From Megascapheus bottae (taxonomy: Eukaryota > Chordata > Mammalia > Rodentia > Geomyidae), in NCBI GenBank assembly GCA_024803745.1, contig JANJXV010000013.1:682001-746000 (forward strand): 64,000 nt of DNA. Direction: 5' to 3'. The notes below the pieces were generated by a model. The model made no database searches, was not told where the DNA came from, and saw nothing but the letters and a program-made list of their open reading frames with translations. This document shows, one piece after another, positions 23,501 to 35,455 of the stretch. The number at the start of each line of letters is the position of its first letter. Positions within the stretch are counted from its first letter, which is position 1. The position numbers were made by a program, and so were the translations under genes.

Positions 23501-24884
23501 ATTTTCTCTAAGTGTAAAATGTTATATTTAAATGAACTTTATTTTTATTTTTTTGTAGATTATGTTTTTGGTTACTACTTAAGAAAGCTTTACCTAAACT
23601 AAGATAATGAAAATAATTTGTTCTATGTTTACTACTAGACTTTTTGAAGTTATAAATTTCACAATGACCTATTTTAGATTCATATTTGTGTAGGGTATAA
23701 GATATGAATAAATGTATTGCCTCCCTCCTTTATTCTTCCTCCTTCCTTTTGGCATGTAATTATTCCCTAAATATTTTTTAAACTATATTTGCTCAAATGT
23801 AGGAGCATGCCGCCTCAAAACAGACACTCCCAGTGGAGTGGCTGGGTGAGCATTCCACTTCTCCGTTCTATGGGGTTGCTGTCCCTTAGAGCTTCTTGTC
23901 CATAGACTATAGACATTGTCAGTTCTTAACAATAACGTGGTAGGAAAACTAAACATGTTGCTGGTTGCACCATTATTTCCACTCGGCTCAAAAGTCTGCT
24001 CCAAGTTTTATATTGTTGACCACAGTATAAAACTGATATCAATGTCTTTACCTTTGGACGGAGTTATCCATCCAGCCTGAAGATTGTACATGTTCCCAAT
24101 ATTCCATTCGTGTCAAATAACACACTCTGCTCAGTCTTGAATGAAGTCAACTTCCTTCAGTCTGTTCAGTGATGAATCTCTTGTTATCTTCACGAAATAT
24201 TTGTCATAGACCTTCACATGCAAGATTCTTATCTGGTCTCACCTAATGAAACTCCTCTTAACTGATGAACTGCTTACTCCCTTGAATCTCTGCCTAAATA
24301 TTCCAACCCTCACATTCTCATTGAAAGTATATCCCTCTGCACTTCTCCTCAGTTTATTATAAATTTATCCTTTTTCAAATTCTGCCTTTATTTGTTTACT
24401 TGCTTAAAAAAAAGTCTATTTGTTTCGATTAGAATCTATATAGTCACTGCTTTTGTTTTTCTTTCTTGTTGTGGAACAATTCTCCTAATGTGCCTTTTGT
24501 CTAACAGGGAAAACAGTGATGATTTCTATGGGTGCTGAAGGAGAAAATTAAAATACTGAGACAGTTTACAATGAGGGGATCTAATTTTCCTGGGTGAGGC
24601 TTCCCCACAGAGGGAAGCTTACACTGAGACCTGGGAGACAAGTAACAGCCGACAGTGACTAAAAGAAATACAGTGGAACTCACTATACAGCCACGAGGAA
24701 GAAAGGCAGACATGGGACCAAGATTCATACAGAAGCAGAGTTTACATTTCTTAATCTATTCGAATGGTTTGCCACATCATGTAGAAATTAGTCATATTAA
24801 TATTTATATTAGTAAGGTTTTTTGATGCTGTGATATATAGCTGAGAGAAACAACTGAAAGGTAAAAATGAAGCTGTAATTCTGT
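23501..24884. other. Unique sequence, nothing firm
   Basis: No exon or recent repeat. CTTACACTGAGACCTGGGAG near 24620 is reminiscent of ancient MIR/L2-type sequence, too weak to call. Confidence 0.35.
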
Positions 24885-25040
24885 AATCCTAAATCTGTAA
24901 TCCTATAATCCTAGATACTTAGCAAGCTGAGATGCGAGGATTGTGGTTTGAAGCCATCCAAGGCAGAATAGCCCATGACACTCTTAGCTCCAATTAATCA
25001 TCTCCGAAAAGACCAGAAGTGAAGCTATGGCCTTTTTTAT
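24885..25040 (+). mobile_element. B1-like-Geo SINE, 3' truncated
   Basis: B1-like half with ATCCTAGATACTTAGCAAGC and the linker CTCCAATTAATCATCTCC; only the first bases of Geo remain. Confidence 0.7.
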
Positions 25041-26746
25041 GGCTCTACTTTACCAGGTGAATCCACAAAATGACTTAGACCAATAATTGGGATGTCCCAA
25101 TTATTCACAGGTTTCTGAATGGGCAGAAATACTCTGCTGAGTTTGTCCTTTGTCATTCACCTACCTGTTGACTCTTTCAATGCTCTCATGTACACATTTG
25201 TAACCTCCAGTGAATCCACTGGTGATAGATTCTTGTATTAGAGACAAAACATTCTTATACACTTACTTCAGATACTTCTATCTCTTGCCAGATAGCTTTG
25301 TCTAGAGTCCAAAGACCACAAGATATTGTCTTCTACGGCTCCAGAAGAGTTGGCCTTGCCTATCTTTCTGGTCCCACCCTCTGTTGGTATAGTCTAGCAA
25401 TGCTAGTTTACTTCCAACAACAAAAATGGGTTTAAATCTTTTATCTATCACCATGTATTTGCTCATGTTATTTTCTTTGTCTATCAGTCTCTTTTTTGTC
25501 CCTGGATATTCTGGACTCAATTTAATCCGAGGAGATTCCCTATCACCCTAGATTAGGAAAGTTTTACTTCATGCATTACAGCATTGCTGGTAAGTGCAGT
25601 AAATCATGTAGACCATCATTTTGGGGGCTGTCTCTCTGTTAGGGGGACTGGACTGGAATGATGACTGTCCCACCATTGTTCACCTGAATGTCAATCCAAC
25701 AGGATATCTCACAAAAGGCTTACTCCTCTGCTCATTGTGTTGGGTGTAATTCTGATACTATGTGATTGGTGATCATACAAATTTCCTAACCTAACTCTAA
25801 AACAGCTTATGCTGTTAATCTTACTTATTTAGAAGTAAAGGCTTATCTAATTCCAATTCTTCTTCTTTTTTTTTTTGTCTTCACAAATGCATTTAATACC
25901 AGCGGAAAAAGCAATTACTTGCCTTAGGATCTCTGTTTGGCCAACCAAGTCCACTAGTACAGAAGTAAAAAAAAAAAAAAAAAAGGACAGGAAGGACAAT
26001 GGGTGTGCTACTGAAAAGTTCTATCACATTAAATAAAAATTATGACCTTTTTTCTTTTTAATGTTGGGGTTAGTGAGGAGGGTTGGAAGGGCTTCACCTT
26101 GTATCCTTGTATCACCTACCTTTCTACCACAAATACTAGAATCATCAGCCTCAGTACCAGTCAAGAATCCATTATAATCCTGTTACATTGAGGTTTATTT
26201 CCAGTTTCCTGGGCACAGGGTGCTGAAATGTAGTCAGATGAGTAGCTAAAGCATGTGCCAACATGGGCAAATGTGTGCAAAAAATCAAAGCTGCCTCTAA
26301 GAACGAAGTTTGCAATGTTTGACTTTAGTATCCTTTGAATTTTCTCTTTCCTTGAATATACCCTGAAAATATGGGCAAACAATGAGCTGGATATTTGATA
26401 TTTGTTTAAATTCAAACTTTACTAATATTAAAAAAATCGCCCTTTAAATTATTCTCCACCAATAATAGAATAAAAATGTCTGTTTCACACATCCCACCCT
26501 TGCAAAGTATGAAGAACAGTATAAGGTATAAGCTATTTCAAATAAATAAAGAAAAGTCTTGTTTCCTTTGGCATCTTTAAAAAATAACTAAACTACAGCA
26601 ATAACACAATGTGACTGTATGAGAATATTTATGCTTAAGCAAACATGGGGGAGAGAACAACTTATGTTTACTATATATTAATATAAACTATACAGTACAA
26701 TTCTTGTCTATACTTAATAAAAAATGTGTCAGCATCAGAGTTCAGT
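25041..26746. other. Unique sequence, nothing recognised
   Basis: Contains a short poly-A run (25969-25984). The minus-strand frame 25302-25520 has no recognisable family. Confidence 0.4.
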
Positions 26747-26760
26747 GGAATCTGATTCTT

Positions 26761-26961
26761 TTTTTTTTTTTTTTGCCAGTCCTGGGCTTGGGCTAAGGGC
26801 TTGAGCACTGTCCTTGGACTTTTCTCAAGGCTAGAACTCTACCACTTAAGCCTCATCACCACTTCCAGCTTTTTGCTATGTATGTGGGGTACCAAGGAAT
26901 CGAACCCGGGTCTTAGTGCATGCTAGGCAAGCACTCTACCATTAGGCCAAACTCCCGGCTC
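26761..26961 (-). mobile_element. IDL-Geo SINE, young, with perfect TSD
   Basis: Antisense near-consensus copy with an intact B-box complement (GGAATCGAACCC). It is bounded by the identical 14-bp duplication GGAATCTGATTCTT (26747-26760, 26962-26975). Confidence 0.95.
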
Positions 26962-26975
26962 GGAATCTGATTCTT

Positions 26976-27794
26976 CTAGCACCCAGTTCTTACTGAGCCT
27001 TGCTCAGTCTCTGTCTATACACTTTATAGATGGCATTTCCAATCTCACAGCCTGAGTTTTTAAACTGAATAATACAGTGCAATGCCTAGTACTGTAATTT
27101 CATAATCAACAGGAAAATTAATGAGTTTTATTTTCCTTTCATTGCACTGGATATCATGGCATAGTTTCATTACACGGTTACTCTCCATGCATAGCCTAAG
27201 TTTATATTCTGCTGCAGAATTCATTAATGAATATCTCCACTCAGATAATTATCTCAAATAGATTGAATATTTTCTCTTGCTTAAATTAAGTCTGTGTTAC
27301 AAGGCTTGCGGACTCATTTCTATGTGACCACATAATATTTGAGGGTAACAGACTGTAATGTATAATTTCCCAATGAAAATTTGACTATGGAACTCTAAAT
27401 ATACCAACAAAAATAATTTTTTAAGTCATATGTGGGTTTCACTGCTGAATTTGTTCACCCTTTGTCTCACCATTTCTCCATTTCCCTTACCCAAATGAGA
27501 TAAACTTACAAACAAGATAAAAGGGACAGAAATCACAAATATCCACAGAAGAGGCTAAAACAAAGTGAAAGGGGAAGAGGAAGAAAAAAAAGAACTGCAA
27601 ACAGTACTATAACGTTCTCACTGCCTGATGAATGTAACTGAAACCCCTTTCCTTAGTACATTACCTCAACAAGAAAATAAAAAAATTCTTGCTTCTATTT
27701 CTTGGAGTTCATCTTGATAAGCATCATTTTATATGATTATATGCACAGTTATTGAGCTATATAAAAACTAAGGGAGAGTGAAAGAGGAGATGAA
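26976..27794. other. Unique sequence, nothing recognised
   Basis: No repeat or exon seen. Confidence 0.4.
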
Positions 27795-27878
27795 TTGGCA
27801 CAAAAGGAAATTTACTCTTTATCCGACTTATGTAACTGTAACCCCTCTACACATCACCCTTACAATAAAGTTAAAAAA
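27795..27878 (+). mobile_element. Old LINE-1 3' terminus
   Basis: CTTATGTAACTGTAACCCCT...TACAATAAAG matches the tail form of older L1 copies here. The next SINE inserted in its A tail. Confidence 0.5.
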
Positions 27879-27890
27879 AATCACCTGTTA

Positions 27891-28109
27891 GCTGGGTAGG
27901 GTGGCTTATGCCTGTAATCCTAGCTACTCAGGAGGCTGAGATCTGAGGATCAAAGTTCAAAGCCAGGCCAGGCACAAAAGGACCTGACACTCTTATCTCC
28001 AATTAACCTCTAGAAAGCGGGAAATGGGGCTTGGCTCAAGAGTAGGGTAGTAGCCTTGAGCTGAAGAGCTCAGGGACAGGGCCCAGGGCCAGAGTTCAAG
28101 CCACACACA
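27891..28109 (+). mobile_element. B1-like-Geo SINE with TSD
   Basis: Well-preserved sense dimer starting GCTGGGTAGGGTGGCTTATG. Flanks carry AAAAAATCACCTGyTA on both sides (27875-27890 and 28110-28125). Confidence 0.92.
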
Positions 28110-28384
28110 AAAAAATCACCTGCTAAAAAATGATTTCCAGTACATTTAACAAACCCTTGAGTAGAGGTGAGTAATCATTCATTCAGAACCTAGACAAAAC
28201 ACAAAGACACTAGGATGCAACTATAGTGAATAGACAGAGGAGGCAGAATCAAATTAATTTAAAATGATTTAAAGTCCACCATCATTATTTACTATTGTCA
28301 TAAAATTATTTGACTAATTAGTGAGTAGATACATGCTGGAAATACAAAGATTAATATGTGTGTATTAATATGATGTACTTGGCA

Positions 28385-28642
28385 CTGTCACCTCACCCCT
28401 GTAATTCTAGCTACTCTGGACAAGCATCATGATCTCAAGGATCAAGAATTGAAGTCTGGGGGCCAGGAGTGTGGCCTAGTGGTAGAGTGCTTGTCTAGTG
28501 TACACAAAGCCCTGGGTTTGATTCCTCAGTACCACACAAACAGTAAAACCTGAAAGTGGTTCAGTGGCTCAAGTGGCAGAGCACTAGGCCTTGAAGAAGC
28601 CCAAGGACAGGGCTAAGGCCCTGAGTTCAAACTCCAGGATTT

Positions 28643-28675
<33 letters not shown>

Positions 28676-28790
28676 AGAAGGAAAGAAAATAAAAAAGAAT
28701 TGAAATCAGCCTGAACTCAAAGGTCAGCTAGATTTCATTTCCAATTAATCAGCAAAAAGGGATTGAGTTTTGTCTCAAGTGTAAAGGTCC
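28385..28790 (+). mobile_element. B1-like-Geo SINE split by an IDL-Geo insertion
   Basis: Diverged B1-like half at 28385-28460, interrupted, resuming at 28708 with AGCCTGAACTC and the linker TTCCAATTAATCAGCAAAAA. Confidence 0.7.
28461..28694 (+). mobile_element. IDL-Geo SINE inserted in another SINE
   Basis: Sense copy: GGCCAGGAGTGTGGCCTAGT head, B box GGTTTGATTCC, Geo half, then a ~28-A tail. AAGAATTGAArTC flanks it (28444-28456, 28695-28707). Confidence 0.93.
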
Positions 28791-29545
28791 CTCCAAGCAG
28801 GCTTAACAAACCTAAGTATGAATGCAAAATAGTTTTTGTCATGAAAATAATTTAAGACACAATGGAAACGCTTATATTGGCAACTGTGATGGCAACTACT
28901 CCATTGTCAATTTCTATTTTCATTACCTAATTTTAATCTTTTCCATATGGATTAAGTTACTCTTGACATTAAAGTTCTCTCAATCCTCTCACAAAAAAAT
29001 CATAGTAGATTTATGTAGGTAGCATTTTTTTAAATCTCTCCTGTAGAAGACATCTAGTCCTGGCCAGTATAGTCACTCTTTTAAGAAATCTCTGAGGAGA
29101 CAGAATTTTGTAACCTACTGAGTCAAATAACTTTCTCCTAGTCAAACAGTGTATATCAGCACAGTTTTGTTCCAGTCCCATGAAAGGGAAAGAGGAAATG
29201 TAAGCAATTCCTTTTTCTAGTGGGTATGAACAGAAGGTCTAATGTGTTATTTCTGCCAATATCAGATGGTTAAAACTATCTCCCATATCCACACTTACCT
29301 GCAAGAGAGCACAGAAATGTAGCATGGAGACATGTTACACTCACATAAGCTTCTGAGCAAAATATACACTAGAGAAGAAAGTAAACTGCCATAAGTAATG
29401 ATCATAGTCTGTCATTTGCTTTCTAACTCTCAGATACTCTCTTTCCTCACAGAGATAATACGATTTTTATAGGCATCACAAAAAAGCACAATAAATAGCT
29501 ACTATAATGGAGAATCTAGGAGTGGAGTTAAAGGTAGGCTTTCTT
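28791..29545. other. Unique sequence, nothing recognised
   Basis: No repeat or exon seen. Confidence 0.4.
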
Positions 29546-30322
29546 CAGTATGGCATTTCCTCAAAAGACTAAACATAGTGCTCCCATGTGACCCAGTAAT
29601 TCCACTACTTGGCATTTACCCAATCTTCCAGAAACAGGGACATAGTAAATCCACTAGCACAATGATGTTCATTGCAGCACTATTTACCATAGCAAAGATA
29701 TGGAACCAACCCAGATGTCCCTCAGTTGATGAGTGGATCAACAAGATGTGGTATTTATACACAATGGAATTCTATGCTGCTGTCAGAAAGAATGACATCA
29801 CCCCATTTGTAAGGAAATGGAAAGACTTGGGAAAAATCATATTAAGTGAAATAAGCCAGATCCAAAGGAACATAGACTCAATGGTTTCCCTCATTTGTAA
29901 TAATTAGTACAAACCTTGGACTCTCCTAGTAGAGGATTACAATAGCTCAACCTAGATATGTAAGGCCATATAGGATGAGGTTAAATGAAAGGACCTCCAG
30001 GCTGTGGAAACAAGAGCTATATAATGTGTGATTGTTCTTCTTAATGTACTATGTTACCACTCATCTCTTTTGCCATCCCTTGGTTATTCTCATATTGTTA
30101 CAGTATCTTACCTTTGTTATTTGGTATATTTTACATTTGTTTATTTGTTTATTTGAAATAGGAAAGGGTAGAGGGGAAACAGGATGAGGGGAGGGGTGGG
30201 AGGAGGGAGAAGGGGACAAAACATGAGAAGAGGTATCAATGTATGTGAGGTAATGCACCTTCTATCTGGCGAATATAACTACAACCCTTCTATTATTACA
30301 ATTAAAATAATAATAATCCAAA
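29546..30322 (+). mobile_element. LINE-1 3' end
   Basis: 5'-truncated L1. Frame 29578-29907 encodes the ORF2p C-terminus (PVIPLLGIYP, MFIAALFTIAKIWNQP), followed by the 3' UTR with its G-rich tract. Imperfect flanking repeats AAAGrTAG...TTCTT (29530-29545, 30323-30338; about 12/16) may be the TSD. Confidence 0.9.
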
Positions 30323-30449
30323 AAAGATAGTTATTCTTGGGATTTATCAGCTGAACTTGGGTCTGTCAGCAGCCATATCCTGGAGAAGGGACAAGATAAC
30401 TGCAACAAAACCACCTATTTTAGAATTGTATAAAAGGCAAACCCTTTAC

Positions 30450-30640
30450 CAACCACTGGTGTCTTATGCCTATAATCATAGCCCCGAGATGTTCTCAGGA
30501 GGCTGAGATTTGAGGATCTTTCCTTGTTTGAAGCCATCCTGGGCAGAAAAGTCTATGATGCCCTAATTTCCAATTAACACAGCAAAAAGCCAGAAGTGGA
30601 GATATGGCTCAAATTTGAATGACAAAGCCAAGCAAGAAGG
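30450..30640 (+). mobile_element. B1-like-Geo SINE, diverged
   Basis: CTCAGGAGGCTGAGATTTGA and AAAGCCAGAAGTGGAGATAT mark the two halves. Confidence 0.7.
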
Positions 30641-30826
30641 TACTTGTCAAGAAGCTGAAGTAACAGGCACAAAACAAACAACAAACTCTTATTAGTAGGA
30701 TTTCTCCTCATTTGTCTCTTACCAATTCCACATGAAAAATCGCACTCAAAGGTATCTTTAGTTTTATTTTTTGTGTTTGTCATTCTTAATCTACTGTGTG
30801 ATTTCTCCCCTCCCTTCTTTTTTTTT

Positions 30827-31027
30827 TTCTCTCCTATGGTTTATCTCATATTGTTACTGTCTCTGACTTTGGTACCTGTTCATTTGAAATAGGGAAGAGA
30901 AGGAGATAATCAAGATGTTTGGGAAGGAGTAGGGGGGGGGAGAAAAACTGGGAGAAACACATTGGAAGGGGTATCAATGTTCAGAAAGCCTAATGAATGT
31001 AGCTATAACCCCTCTATACATCACCCC
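30827..31027 (+). mobile_element. LINE-1 3' UTR interrupted by a solo LTR
   Basis: G-rich UTR tract (30930-30950) and tail CCCCTCTATACATCACCC; its last ~23 bp resume at 31458-31480 after the LTR. Confidence 0.7.
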
Positions 31028-31457
31028 TGTCGGGGGTTTTTAGTCCTCGGTCCCTCCTGACCTGCAGGAGGGATAGGGAGAACACGCTCCGACCTGGAAG
31101 AGCCAAGAAAGGAGAGGGCCTACTGATCCAGGCCTCCCTCGCGGGAGGACAATCAGACACATCCGGGAGACCATCAAGGCAGAAACTCATTTATTGAGGA
31201 AGTCCATTCAGCTAACATAGGATGCAGGAGCCTGGGAAGTACTCTCATTGAGGAAGTAGGATGCATGTGCTGTCAGAGAGGGTGGAAGGGTTCGGATCCC
31301 AGAGGTGGCCTTACTTTCACAAACCACAGCCATGCCTTCCAACCGGGCAGCAGGCACCATCCCAGCCAGGTGCCCTCCCAAGACCAGGGAATGAGCACTG
31401 GGTTTGGCCTCCTTTTAAAGCATAGGTTTCCATTTCCCTGATGTGACCTGCCCCACA
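31028..31457 (-). mobile_element. Solo LTR, family unassigned
   Basis: 430 bp with TGTCGGGG...CCCCACA inverted ends, inserted in an L1 tail. Flanks ACCCC (31023-31027) and ACCCT (31458-31462) give a near-perfect 5-bp duplication. On the minus strand a TTTAAAAGG TATA-like box (about 31410-31418) precedes AATAAA (about 31191). The size and 5-bp duplication suit an ERVL/MaLR-type LTR; that assignment is inference. Minus-strand frames at 31273-31529 are incidental. Confidence 0.75.
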
Positions 31458-31480
31458 ACCCTGATAATAGAATACAAAAA

Positions 31481-31655
31481 TATTAGGCCTAGAGTGAGAC
31501 TTGCTGGTAGACACAGCTCTGAGTTCCATTCCTTGGTACCATATTCACAGGAAAAGCTGGAAGGGATGCTGTCGCTTACATGGTAGAGGGATAGCCTTGA
31601 GAAAGCTCAAGGACAGTGCCTATACCCTGAGTTCAAGCCCTAGGACTGGCAAATA
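31481..31655 (+). mobile_element. IDL-Geo SINE, diverged
   Basis: B-box region GAGTTCCATTCCTTGGTACC and Geo half ending GAGTTCAAGCCCTAGGACTG. Confidence 0.75.
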
Positions 31656-32147
31656 CATATATTTAGGACCTTCAGAGACTCCCTTTTTATTACCTTCTAT
31701 TTATCAGCTCATTTCTTTCCCTGAATTTCAGTACTACTGATTTTAGCCTTGCATCATCTCTAAGGGTCAATTTTATATAACGATCTTTGGAATATTTTAC
31801 AGCACTTGGTTGAATATTCCCAGTAGCATCCAACCTGTATCAAAGTATTGCATTTAAAAATTGTGTCCTTGGGTGACATTGTGCAAACAGAATTGAACCC
31901 ATTATGAAATGGTAACTCCTCCGTAGAGCATCCTCATAATACCAATAAAATGATACTTAAAATAATAGTGTTCTTGTGGGTATTGTGATATATTTGCAGG
32001 TTGATATGTGCTATGAAATGGAGTTATCAAGACTCCATTTTCTGCCTTGTGTTATTTGGTATTGTCTTATTTGCCCAACACCTAAACTAAACTAGTGCTA
32101 CTACTAGGTGCTAAACTAGTGCTATGTTTTTATCTTGTTTAGTTTTA
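31656..32147. other. Unique sequence, nothing recognised
   Basis: A short direct repeat CTAAACTAGTGCTA occurs twice near 32085-32120; otherwise nothing. Confidence 0.4.

Positions 32148-32191
<44 letters not shown>
32148..32191. repeat. (GT)n microsatellite
   Basis: About 22 GT units, directly followed by SINE-like sequence. Confidence 0.95.
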
Positions 32192-32197
<6 letters not shown>

Positions 32198-32793
32198 TTG
32201 GGATTGAACCCAGGGCCTATCATTGTCCTTATGGCTTTTTGGTAGTTTTTTTTTTTCTCTCTGTTGTGGGGTTGACCTCTGGGCCTGGGTGTTATCCCTG
32301 AGCTCTCAGCTCAAGGATACCACCCTACCCCTTGTGCCACAGTGCCACTTCTAGTTTTCTTAGAAAAAATTTTTTTATTGTCGGCGTAATGTATAGAGGG
32401 GTTACGATTACATTCACCAAGTAGTAGGTGCATTACTTCTCACACATTGATACCCCTTCTCATGTTTTTGTCCCCATTTCCCTCCTCTCACCCCCTCCCA
32501 ATCATCTTGTCACTTCTACGTTTCTGGTGGTTAATTGGAGATAAGAGGCTCACCAACTTTAGTGAACTTTAGTGCCCTGGATGGCTTGGATGGCTTAGAA
32601 TGGCAATCCTCAGATATCAGCCTTATGAGAAGCTAGGATTTACAGGCGTGAGCCACCATGCCCGGCCTTTTTGGTAGTTTTTATTGCAGGCCAGTGTCTG
32701 TAAGACTTTCTGGTCCAGCTGGCCTTGTTCTCAATCTCCTGAGTATCTAGAATTACGGCAAGCACTTTAACCACTAGGCCAAACTCCCAGCCC
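32192..32793 (-). mobile_element. Nested repeat complex: old SINE > B1-like-Geo SINE > LINE-1
   Basis: Outer: an old SINE-like sequence (32192-32249, 32668-32758) ending in an IDL head fragment (32759-32793). Middle: an antisense B1-like-Geo SINE (32250-32667) with CTTTTTGGTAGTTTTT on both sides. Inner: the L1 piece 32361-32510. Confidence 0.8.
32361..32510 (-). mobile_element. LINE-1 3' UTR inserted in a SINE
   Basis: Antisense 150-bp L1 tail. Flanks CACTTCTAGTTTTCT (32346-32360) and CACTTCTACGTTTCT (32511-32525) match 13/15 and are single-copy in intact SINEs, so this is a target-site duplication. Confidence 0.93.
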
Positions 32794-33080
32794 CCCTCTC
32801 CTCCTTCTTCTCTTCCCCTCCTTCTTCTTCTTCCCCTCCTCCTCCTCCTCTCCCCCTTCTCCTCTTCCCTCTCCTCCCCCTTTTCCCCCTCCTCCTTCCT
32901 CTTCTGGGCTTGAGCTCAGGGCCTGAGAACTGTCCTTGGGCTTTCTCAAGGCTAGAACTCTACCACTTGAGCCATGGCACCACTTCCTACTTTTTTCGAT
33001 GTATGTGGTACTGAGGACTTGAACAGGGTCTTTGTGCATGCTAGGCAAGCACTCTACCACTAGGCCAAATTTCCTGTCCC
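32794..33080 (-). mobile_element. IDL-Geo SINE with a long CT-rich tail
   Basis: About 108 bp of CCT/CTT tract leads into an antisense IDL-Geo copy (32903-33080). The minus-strand frame 32767-33243, with its Glu/Gly/Lys-rich end, is this repeat translated. Confidence 0.85.
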
Positions 33081-35162
33081 TTGAGCTTCTTCTTGAGCAT
33101 GTTCTAACCAAAAATCTCGGACACCTGTGGCAAATAATTATATGAGTTACAGAGGGCTCAGTTTTTATTCTGAAAATATTCACAACCTTTACATAGACTA
33201 GATATGCATTCATTGATTTATGAAGCATGTCTTGGGCATTCATTATGTAGAAACTTCTAGGAAAAGCAGAAAATAATGTCTTTCTAACACTCTCAGTCCA
33301 GATGGAGAAGCATGCTGGGAAACCATCAGCAATATAGTATTATGGACAGTAGTGCATCCCTGTGCTTACAGGCTTACAAAGGATAGGCTTCTGACCTAGC
33401 TAAAGAGTGCTGGTGGATCCTCTCAGAAGAAGACACATTGTATTGAGTGAGAAGATCAGGCAAATACCAGGATATGGCGATGTAACTAAGTAAAGCATCA
33501 AGCTCACACAGGGGAAAACCTGAAGAAACAGAATGTGCTCAAAAAGTTATGTTATAAACAAAGCCTCTTTGGATTTTGATGGTTTTATGATTCTAAAACT
33601 CCTGTTGTTTAACATGGATTATAATAGTTAATAGTTGGAGCTTATTTTCATGAGACAGGGAAGAGATAGGGAAGTAAAACTAGAGAATCATTACAATCTT
33701 ATTTCTCTAGCATTTCAGAAACTGTTTGAGGATATATATAATAGCAACATGGAATCAGGTCATAAGAACATTATATAATAAAATTATTCAGGCATTTAGG
33801 AATTATTTTGCTAAGGAAATATCATCCAAGAAAAAATACAAATAACTTTATAATAATAAAGGGTGGCCCATTTGAGAGTACAGACTGTCTGTAAGGTCAT
33901 AGCTTTTGGCATGTGTCTTGTACAACTGAGATGAGAAGAAACTTGTTAACCAGAGTTGCACTTGAGGTCTGTAGCATTGGGTTTTGGATATCTGTCTGGT
34001 GTAAAGAAAAGAACAAGAGTAGTGGCTTTTTTGAATTTCCCACATGGCCATTAGTTCTTGGGACAAGTTACTTATTGTCTGTGTGCTGTGATTCTTTCTG
34101 AGAAATGAGAATGAAGATAAGAATGGTGCTTCCATTATATAGAAGACATTTATTGTGGTGAAGATATTTAAGGGTCACATCTGGGGATCTGCTAGAGAAA
34201 GAGAGGCAGAAAGACAGAGAATTAATATAAGTTACTATGGAAAGTAAATATTTCTAATATTTCAAAAATTTTTCTTTGTGGATGATATCTTTCTTGTGGT
34301 TACATTTCAAAAGTTTGCCCAAATAGCAATAAAAGTTTTCCTAGTCCAGTGACTTGTATTTTGTTATTTAATAACAGCTTTACTGAGATGTTGCTGTATG
34401 GAAATTGAATATATGAAAGAAGTATGCTTGATGTGTGGAGTGTTTTGTACATGTATGTACATATGCATAAAACTATATATAGATTATGTATACTATAAGG
34501 TATACATAATAAACTTTTTTTTGTTTGAAATGGTATTAGTCTGGGATATCCAGAAGCATGGAACAGTTTTTATTTAAGAAAACTCTAAGGAAAAGTGCAT
34601 TATTTCTGAGCTTTTGTCTGAAGCTTTAGCAGACCCTCTTGTTTCTCTGGAGTCCATAGCTGTCTTCATGTTATCTTTCTTTTCTAACAATGCCAATTCA
34701 GGAGGATAGAAAGTCTCCCTATCCAGTTTCCAGCATCTCCTAAAGGACTGCACTGAAAACATGTGAGTGCATCACCAAACATTCCTACACATGATATCAT
34801 TTCCGAAGGCTGATTCAGAGGTCAACCCGCATGTGCTGTGTATAGAAATGACTACGAGCCACTACTTGGAATTTGTCCTCAGATTTGCATACTTCACTGT
34901 TTCTGGGCTGAGCTTGATACCTTTCAGAGGGCCCAAGGGAAGGTCAATTTCCTATTCTCTTCCTTGTCTCCATACTTAAACCTCTAGGATTCCGTACCAG
35001 TTATGCAGTAGGCTGGAAAGGTGAGTTTTTGGTATTTCTCCTTTCTGGTCCTATGAGACACTCATTGTGTCTTCGTTGTGAGTTTAATACTACTATCTCC
35101 TGGTAATCAGATATGGGTTAGAAAAAGGGATAAATTCAATTTACAAAGGTTAAGAAATTGAG
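33081..35162. other. Unique sequence, nothing recognised
   Basis: Two kilobases without a clear repeat. Minus frames 33848-34135 and 34574-34762 match no family I know and lack splice or start context. Confidence 0.4.
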
Positions 35163-35395
35163 TTCTCACTGGGCACCTGTAGCACATGCTTATAACCAAG
35201 TTACTCAGGAAAATGAGACTTAGAGAATTTTAGTTTGAAGCCAACAAGGGAAGAGTAACTCCTCAAGTTTCTATCTCTAATTAGCTAACTAAACAGCAGA
35301 GGGTGGAGATGTGGCTTGATTAATAGAGTGCCAGCTGTGAGCAAACAGGCTGAGTCCTAGAGTTCAAAGCATAGTATGAGAGGAGAAAAAAGAAG
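35163..35395 (+). mobile_element. B1-like-Geo SINE, diverged
   Basis: ACTGGGCACCTGTAGCACAT head, linker CTATCTCTAATTAGC and Geo half ending AGAGTTCAAAGC with an A-rich tail. Confidence 0.7.
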
Positions 35396-35455
35396 TGAAA
35401 TTTCTTGATATATAATTTTCCCATTTCCTGACAGGAATGGTATTTAGGAGTTCCC

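Noticed and set aside
28461..28560. tRNA gene (A- and B-box-like motifs)
   Set aside because: The motifs belong to the tRNA-derived head of IDL-Geo; no cloverleaf 3' half follows, and the same sequence recurs many times in the window.
32767..33243. 158-codon minus-strand frame ending in a Glu/Gly/Lys-rich tail
   Set aside because: Its core translates an IDL-Geo SINE and its tail a CT-type microsatellite.
34574..34762. Minus-strand frame as a possible exon or processed pseudogene
   Set aside because: Reads plausibly as protein but matches no family I know, has no supported splice sites, and lies in otherwise featureless DNA.
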